In this document: positions 7,344 to 11,190 of the stretch, piece after piece
How the letters are laid out: each line of letters starts with the position of its first letter
How positions within the stretch are numbered: position 1 is the stretch's first letter
From: an uncultured Oscillospiraceae bacterium
Lineage (GTDB): Bacteria; Bacillota_A; Clostridia; Oscillospirales; Oscillospiraceae
Assembly: GCA_944385265.1 (NCBI GenBank)
Contig: CALWWO010000156.1
Location: forward strand, 1-11,190
DNA length: 11,190 bases
Direction: 5' to 3'
Program-made: the position numbers and the translations under genes
Notes under the pieces: generated by a model
Told to the model about the DNA's origin: nothing
What the model saw: only the letters and a program-made list of their open reading frames with translations
The model's database searches: none

Positions 7344-7372
7344 TTGTAGGATCGTATAAATTATAGTATAAT
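7344..7372 (+). promoter_or_regulatory. Promoter of the ABC transporter operon with weak -35
   Basis: TTGTAG (7344-7349) and a perfect TATAAT (7367-7372) are 17 bp apart. The -35 box matches the consensus at only three of six positions, consistent with dependence on an activator at the adjacent direct repeat. Transcription would start near 7379, about 55 nt before the first gene. Confidence 0.65.
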
Positions 7373-7434
7373 TAAAAGCGATTTAAAAAATTTGCTGCAC
7401 ATTAAAAAAGGTAAAACACCGGAGGGGGCGAAGC

Positions 7435-8199
7435 GTGAAGAATGCGATACAATCAAGCGCCAGACAGTCAATATTGTCGGTGCAGTTTGCTATAGGCTCG
7501 CTTGCCGTGGCAATAATAATGTTTCTCGCCTCGACCAGCGCGATAGTCGAAGCGTTTCGTTCGGAAGAGCCGCTTTACAGTGGCTATCACGACCAGTTTA
7601 TCATAAACGCGATGTCGTCGAACGCAATGCTGTTCTGTGTGCCGATAATATGCACGCTTCCCTTTACCGCGTCGTATGTGGACGATTTAAAGAGCAATTT
7701 TGTGCGATATTACATCTCCCGCTCATCGCGAGGAGGATACATAGCCGCAAAAATCACAGGCTGCGCCGTTTCCGGTGGAGCTGTGCTTGTTTGCGGCATT
7801 TTTTTAGCTTACCTTGCTGCCGCGCTGATTTTTGTGCCGATGGAAGCGCCGCTTGCGGAGGGGGCAAGCCGGTTTGCGCTGCTGCCGCAGATACTTTCGC
7901 AATGCGGGTTTGTGTTTTTGTCGGGGGCACTGTGGGCGCTTGTCGGCATGCTGATTTCCACAATGATGGAGAGCAAGTACATTGCCTATGCGTCACCCTT
8001 TGTTATATATTATGTTTTAATAATATTGCACGAGCGATACCTCAATAGTATTTTCGTGATTTATCCGAGAGAGTGGATATTGCCGACAGAAAACTGGGTG
8101 CTTGGCAAATGGGGGGTTGCAATACTGGTAGCCGAGCTTATCGTGTTCACTTCTGTATTGTTTTCCGTCCGCGCAGACAGGAGGCTGAGGCAGCTATGA
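7435..8199 (+). CDS. ABC-2-like transporter permease (first subunit)
   Basis: This is a 254-residue integral membrane protein starting at GTG 7435, with GGAGGGGG (7421-7428) at good spacing. About six membrane segments are seen, near residues 18-40, 58-80, 105-127, 150-172, 178-195 and 224-245. The cytoplasmic stretch RSSRGGYI at 96-103 corresponds to RTTRKVWI at 96-103 of the next protein and matches the R(T/S)(T/S)RxxY/W pattern common in ABC-2 permeases of the bacitracin-exporter kind. It should form the membrane channel together with the next gene product, powered by the downstream ATPase. Its stop overlaps the next start as ATGA. The substrate cannot be inferred. It is the first gene of the LytTR-type-controlled operon. 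Confidence 0.8.
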   Translation: MKNAIQSSARQSILSVQFAIGSLAVAIIMFLASTSAIVEAFRSEEPLYSGYHDQFIINAMSSNAMLFCVPIICTLPFTASYVDDLKSNFVRYYISRSSRGGYIAAKITGCAVSGGAVLVCGIFLAYLAAALIFVPMEAPLAEGASRFALLPQILSQCGFVFLSGALWALVGMLISTMMESKYIAYASPFVIYYVLIILHERYLNSIFVIYPREWILPTENWVLGKWGVAILVAELIVFTSVLFSVRADRRLRQL

Positions 8200-9092
8200 T
8201 AAAGGTTAGACAAGCTTTTTCTGTGGCGGCATATAATTTCCGCCAGTGGCACAGAAATCCGCGTATCATTGTCACGTTTGCGCTTGTATTCATAATGTGC
8301 TTTCTGCTGTCGGACAAGGCGGTGCGCTTCGCTGTGGAGCACAACACGACGATGCAGATAATGGAGGCGTTCATCTGGACATTCGGTGACAGCAATTCAA
8401 TACTGCTTTCGTCGCTTCTGCTTGTGATGCTGTTTGCGGACATGCCGTTTTTATCGCCGGGAACGCCGTTTTATCTGATAAGGACGACTCGCAAGGTCTG
8501 GATAACGGGGCAGATGATATACACGGTTGCCGCGACGGGAATATACCTGCTGTTTATATTGCTCTCCACTGCGCTTGTGTGCGAGAGACAGTCGTTTTTA
8601 GCGAATATGTGGAGTCCGACCGCGGCGATCCTCGGATACAGCGGCGCGGGAGAACAGATAGCGCTGCCGGCTATGGTGAAGACGCTTGAGATGACGTATC
8701 CGTATACTTGCACTGCAACGATATTTTTGCTGATGCTGGGGTATGCGCTCACGATGGTGTTTATCATGCTCGTGTTTAACCTGCGCTTCGGTCAGGCGGC
8801 GGGCGTTATCAGCGTTTTCGTGTTCAGCGTATACGGCTTTTTGCTCAGCCCCACAACTATCGATACGGTATTCGATCTGCCGCCGGAGCTGTTTTACAAG
8901 GCAAATGTCGCCGTAGGCTGGCTGTCACCGTTAAATCATGCAACGTATCATATGCATAATTTCGGCTATGACCTGTTGCCGGAGCTCTGGGAGTCGTTTA
9001 CGATATTCGGAGCTATAATCGCCGTCGGATATATAGCCGCGATACAGGCGGTAAAGTCGTACAACTTCAATTTCAGGGGAACGGAGAACTGA
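8196..9092 (+). CDS. ABC-2-like transporter permease (second subunit)
   Basis: This is a 298-residue membrane protein. The frame extends upstream to 8073, but ATG 8196 is preferred because AGGAGG lies at 8179-8184 and the codon overlaps the previous stop as ATGA. Hydrophobic segments are near residues 24-45, 67-87, 106-127, 180-202, 206-226 and 270-289. The loop between segments 3 and 4 is long and holds a Gly-rich extracellular-looking stretch (GYSGAGEQ). The RTTRKVWI motif (96-103) aligns with the first permease at the same residue numbers, so the two look like distant paralogues that probably form a heterodimeric channel. One base separates its stop from the ATPase start. Confidence 0.8.
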   Translation: MIKVRQAFSVAAYNFRQWHRNPRIIVTFALVFIMCFLLSDKAVRFAVEHNTTMQIMEAFIWTFGDSNSILLSSLLLVMLFADMPFLSPGTPFYLIRTTRKVWITGQMIYTVAATGIYLLFILLSTALVCERQSFLANMWSPTAAILGYSGAGEQIALPAMVKTLEMTYPYTCTATIFLLMLGYALTMVFIMLVFNLRFGQAAGVISVFVFSVYGFLLSPTTIDTVFDLPPELFYKANVAVGWLSPLNHATYHMHNFGYDLLPELWESFTIFGAIIAVGYIAAIQAVKSYNFNFRGTEN

Positions 9093-9093
9093 T

Positions 9094-9738
9094 ATGGACG
9101 CAGTAATCGAGGTGAAAAACGTATATAAATCCTTTGGCGAGGAGGAGGTTCTAAAGGACGTGACGCGGAGCTTTGAGATAGGGAAGATCCACGGCATCGT
9201 GGGCAATAACGGCTCAGGCAAGACCGTCCTTATGAAATGTATCTGCGGATTTTTAAAGCCGACGAGCGGGCAGATATTCGTAAACTACAAAGAGGTCGGA
9301 AAGGACATGGACTTTCCGGAAAATGTCGGCATAATAATCGAGACTCCCGGTTTTCTGCCGAACATATCCGGCATGAAAAATCTAAAGCTTTTAGCGTCGC
9401 TTCAGCGGAAAATAGACGACACTGTCATAAGAAACGCGATAGAGCGGGTAGGTCTTGACCCTGATATGAAAAAGCCGGTTGGCAAGTATTCCCTCGGTAT
9501 GAGGCAGAGGCTCGGTCTTGCGCGGGCGATGATGGAAGACCCTCAGATACTTATTCTCGACGAGCCGTTCAACGGTCTTGATAAGCACGGCGTCGTGCAT
9601 ATTAGAGGGATCATAAAAGAGTGGCGCAGGGAGGGCAAAACCATATTGCTTGCAAGCCATAATCAGGTCGATATAGACGAATTGTGCGATACCGTGTGCG
9701 AGATGGACGCGGGCGTCATGACGATGGTGAGAGAATGA
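9094..9738 (+). CDS. ABC transporter ATP-binding protein, canonical (BcrA/CcmA type)
   Basis: This is a 214-residue cytoplasmic ATPase with every expected motif: A-loop Tyr11, Walker A GNNGSGKT (37-44), a Glu in place of the Q-loop Gln (IIIETPG), signature YSLGMRQRL (132-140), Walker B ILILDEP (152-158), D-loop GLD, and the switch His at 189 (ASHN). The SLGM(R/K)QRLG signature is usual for drug and bacteriocin exporters of the BcrA group and for ABC-2 systems. At 214 residues it is short, lacking the C-terminal extension found in some BcrA proteins. It should power the two permeases encoded just upstream (1-bp gap). Its stop overlaps the next start as ATGA. Confidence 0.92.
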   Translation: MDAVIEVKNVYKSFGEEEVLKDVTRSFEIGKIHGIVGNNGSGKTVLMKCICGFLKPTSGQIFVNYKEVGKDMDFPENVGIIIETPGFLPNISGMKNLKLLASLQRKIDDTVIRNAIERVGLDPDMKKPVGKYSLGMRQRLGLARAMMEDPQILILDEPFNGLDKHGVVHIRGIIKEWRREGKTILLASHNQVDIDELCDTVCEMDAGVMTMVRE

Positions 9739-10367
9739 GTATGCTGGATGTTTGCGATATCGTCCTTGTCGGACAGGCGGGGGACAGGATAATAAGCGGG
9801 CTTTCTTTTAAGGGCGGTAAAAATGAGGATATTTTCATTAGCGCGCCGCAAAGTATACGAAAGCAGCTTTTTGATATGCTGACAGGTGCGCACCGCCCCG
9901 ACAGCGGCACAATAAGAGTAAAGGGCGAAGATCTCTACGATCAGACGGCGGCGATAGTACGGAAAAGCTTTGGCATCATACCGGAGACCGCCGCGTTTAT
10001 CGAAGAGCTGCCAGTCATAGACGGTGTGACGCTTCCGCTTATTGCCGCAGGACTTGACAGAAAGTCAGCCGAGGAAAAGACGAGAGCGGCGGCGGAGATC
10101 ATCGGCGTGACGGACGCGCTGTACAGCCGCCCAAAGTTTTTAAGGGCGGTACAGCTTAAGGCGTGCGCCGTCGTCCGCGCCATGGCAAAATCGCCCGATA
10201 TCCTGATATTTGAGGACTTCATGGGCGGACTTCCGCAACGCGATAAATCTTATTTATGGAGCGCGGTGCGTTCTCTTAGACTACACGGCAGCTTACTAGT
10301 GTATATAAGCGGCGATAAGGAAATTCCGGACGAGATGAAGACCGCTGCCGTAATAGAATTATCTTGA
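9735..10367 (+). CDS. Degenerate ABC ATPase-like protein (LolD/MacB-like fold, catalytic motifs altered)
   Basis: This is a 210-residue protein. ATG 9735 is chosen because it overlaps the previous stop as ATGA; the frame is open upstream. The layout is that of an ABC nucleotide-binding domain: a P-loop region followed by LTGAHRPDSGTIRVKGEDLY, then GVTLPLIAAGLDR and an Arg/Ala helix, as in LolD/MacB/FtsE proteins. The motifs are altered: Walker A is SAPQSIRKQ (36-44) with all three glycines lost and only the Lys (43) kept; the LSGGQ position reads LRAVQ; Walker B ends FED (159-161) with Asp and Glu swapped; the switch His is replaced by Gly (ISGD, Gly193). ATP hydrolysis is unlikely. The frame is intact and tightly coupled, so it looks maintained rather than decayed. 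It may be a non-catalytic partner of the upstream ATPase or a regulator; this is inference. Confidence 0.75.
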   Translation: MSMLDVCDIVLVGQAGDRIISGLSFKGGKNEDIFISAPQSIRKQLFDMLTGAHRPDSGTIRVKGEDLYDQTAAIVRKSFGIIPETAAFIEELPVIDGVTLPLIAAGLDRKSAEEKTRAAAEIIGVTDALYSRPKFLRAVQLKACAVVRAMAKSPDILIFEDFMGGLPQRDKSYLWSAVRSLRLHGSLLVYISGDKEIPDEMKTAAVIELS

Positions 10368-10387
10368 TAACCAGAGAGGTGTTATGT

Positions 10388-11190
10388 GTGAAAAGAGTTT
10401 TAAAGGTGTGCCTTGCCGTTTTGCTGCTGCAAAGTATTGTTTTCGGAACGGTTTCTCCCGCGTTTGCATCTGATACAGCGACAGAGGATACGGCGGTATC
10501 GGCAGGTGACGGCGGAGCGTCCGGCATAACGGATAGTTCGACGGGCAGTTCATCGGACGATATGCCGGAGTACGTGATACCGACCGCTCTTGAGATAGAT
10601 ACGGATAACAGATACGAGGGCATGGACAAGGCGTACAGGGATGGCTACGTCCCGCGCGTACAGGACGGACGTGTGCTCATTATCCTGCCGCTTGTCCCGA
10701 ACGGGGCGATAAACGGCGATAAAATAACTGTTTCGCCGGATCTCGGCAGCCTTGGCGCGAATTCTCCGATCGTAGTGTCAAATTACCGCAAAACAGTTCA
10801 GCTAACGAGTGAGAAGATAAACGGTACGGAGCATACGCGCGAGCTCTTTTTAGTCGAGTTTGACCTGCCTCTTAGCTCGTCAAGGTATAACGGAGTGTAT
10901 CCCGTGAATTTGACCGTTGAGGGCTATACATCCGCAGGAATGGCGATATCGACGATATTCACCGTGTACGTCACGATAACCGACGGCATAGACCCGAACG
11001 CGGTCGAGCCCGTTCCGGAGCCTGAAATGCCAACGGCAGAGCCCGTCGTGTTCGTGTCAAACAGCGTGATGGAGCCGGGTATAGCCGAAGCCGGCGGGGA
11101 CTTTACGCTCACGCTTACTCTTAAAAACTCTATAAATACTAAGTCCGTAAAGAATCTGCTTGCTACAGTAACGACAGACTCGCTTCAAAT
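10388..11190 (+). CDS. Secreted COG1361/CARDB-like extracellular protein, 3' end beyond the window
   Basis: A GTG at 10388 opens a frame that stays open to the window end (267 codons seen). AGAGAGG at 10373-10379 is the ribosome site; the nearby ATG at 10384 is in another frame and gives no signal peptide. Residues 1-27 are a signal peptide (MKRVLKV, hydrophobic core, cleavage after AFA). An acidic Ser/Thr/Gly/Asp linker follows to ~60, then beta-rich sequence with YVPRVQDGRVLIILPL and FTVYVTITDG, and near the end EPGIAEAGGDFTLTLTLKN, which strongly resembles the NEW3/CARDB-type start found in COG1361 'S-layer' proteins. These often lie beside MacB/FtsX-type ABC genes in clostridia and may act as extracellular adaptors. 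It lies 20 bp after the degenerate ATPase and is probably in the same operon. Confidence 0.75.
   Translation, partial: MKRVLKVCLAVLLLQSIVFGTVSPAFASDTATEDTAVSAGDGGASGITDSSTGSSSDDMPEYVIPTALEIDTDNRYEGMDKAYRDGYVPRVQDGRVLIILPLVPNGAINGDKITVSPDLGSLGANSPIVVSNYRKTVQLTSEKINGTEHTRELFLVEFDLPLSSSRYNGVYPVNLTVEGYTSAGMAISTIFTVYVTITDGIDPNAVEPVPEPEMPTAEPVVFVSNSVMEPGIAEAGGDFTLTLTLKNSINTKSVKNLLATVTTDSLQ

Noticed and set aside
7392..8048. 218-codon + strand ORF overlapping the first permease
   Set aside because: It is Cys/Arg/His-rich with no domain character, has no good ribosome site, and lies out of frame over a clear membrane protein gene.
10384..10473. ATG at 10384 as the start of the last gene
   Set aside because: It runs in another frame for only about 30 codons; the GTG at 10388 gives a signal peptide and the long open frame.

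Overview
The window looks like chromosomal DNA of an uncultured gut-type Bacillota, most likely a Clostridia member. The signs are Gram-positive signal peptides and lipoboxes, a sortase-type C-terminal signal, purine-rich Shine-Dalgarno sites before almost every gene, and an ABC-2/LytTR-box arrangement typical of that class. This assignment is inference from gene style; there is no rRNA or other marker gene. All nine genes lie on the + strand, plus one probable upstream short ORF. No tRNA, rRNA, CRISPR or insertion sequence was seen.

Region 1 (1-2952): the 3' part of a large cell-wall-anchored surface protein. It has two tandem ~137-residue beta domains, a long Gly/Ala-rich repeat region that looks like a right-handed beta-helix, a 21-triplet Asp-Pro-Thr/Ser stalk, and a DPKTGD sorting signal with membrane anchor. 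A good intrinsic terminator follows.

Region 2 (2953-3993): an AT-rich island with several inverted repeats and a near-consensus promoter (TTGCAC-N17-TATAAT). A 19-codon upstream ORF overlaps the start of a small secreted peptidoglycan-binding protein by ATGA. A perfect 16-bp hairpin follows that gene.

Region 3 (3994-7253): two adjacent paralogous lipoproteins of unknown function. They resemble clostridial lipoproteins annotated as DUF6034, though that match is from memory. The first carries an internal duplication of a helical segment that is single in the second.

Region 4 (7254-11190): an apparent five-gene operon led by a 21-bp-spaced direct repeat (ACCATTTA / ACCACTTA) of the kind bound by LytTR-domain response regulators, just upstream of a promoter with a weak -35 box. 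It encodes two ABC-2-like permeases, one intact BcrA/CcmA-type ATPase, one ATPase-like protein in which the Walker A, signature, Walker B and H-loop motifs are all altered, and the start of a secreted COG1361/CARDB-like protein that runs off the window. The likely picture is an inducible envelope-associated ABC exporter or immunity system whose substrate cannot be read from the sequence. The degenerate ATPase next to a canonical one, under a LytTR-type site, is the most unusual part of the window.
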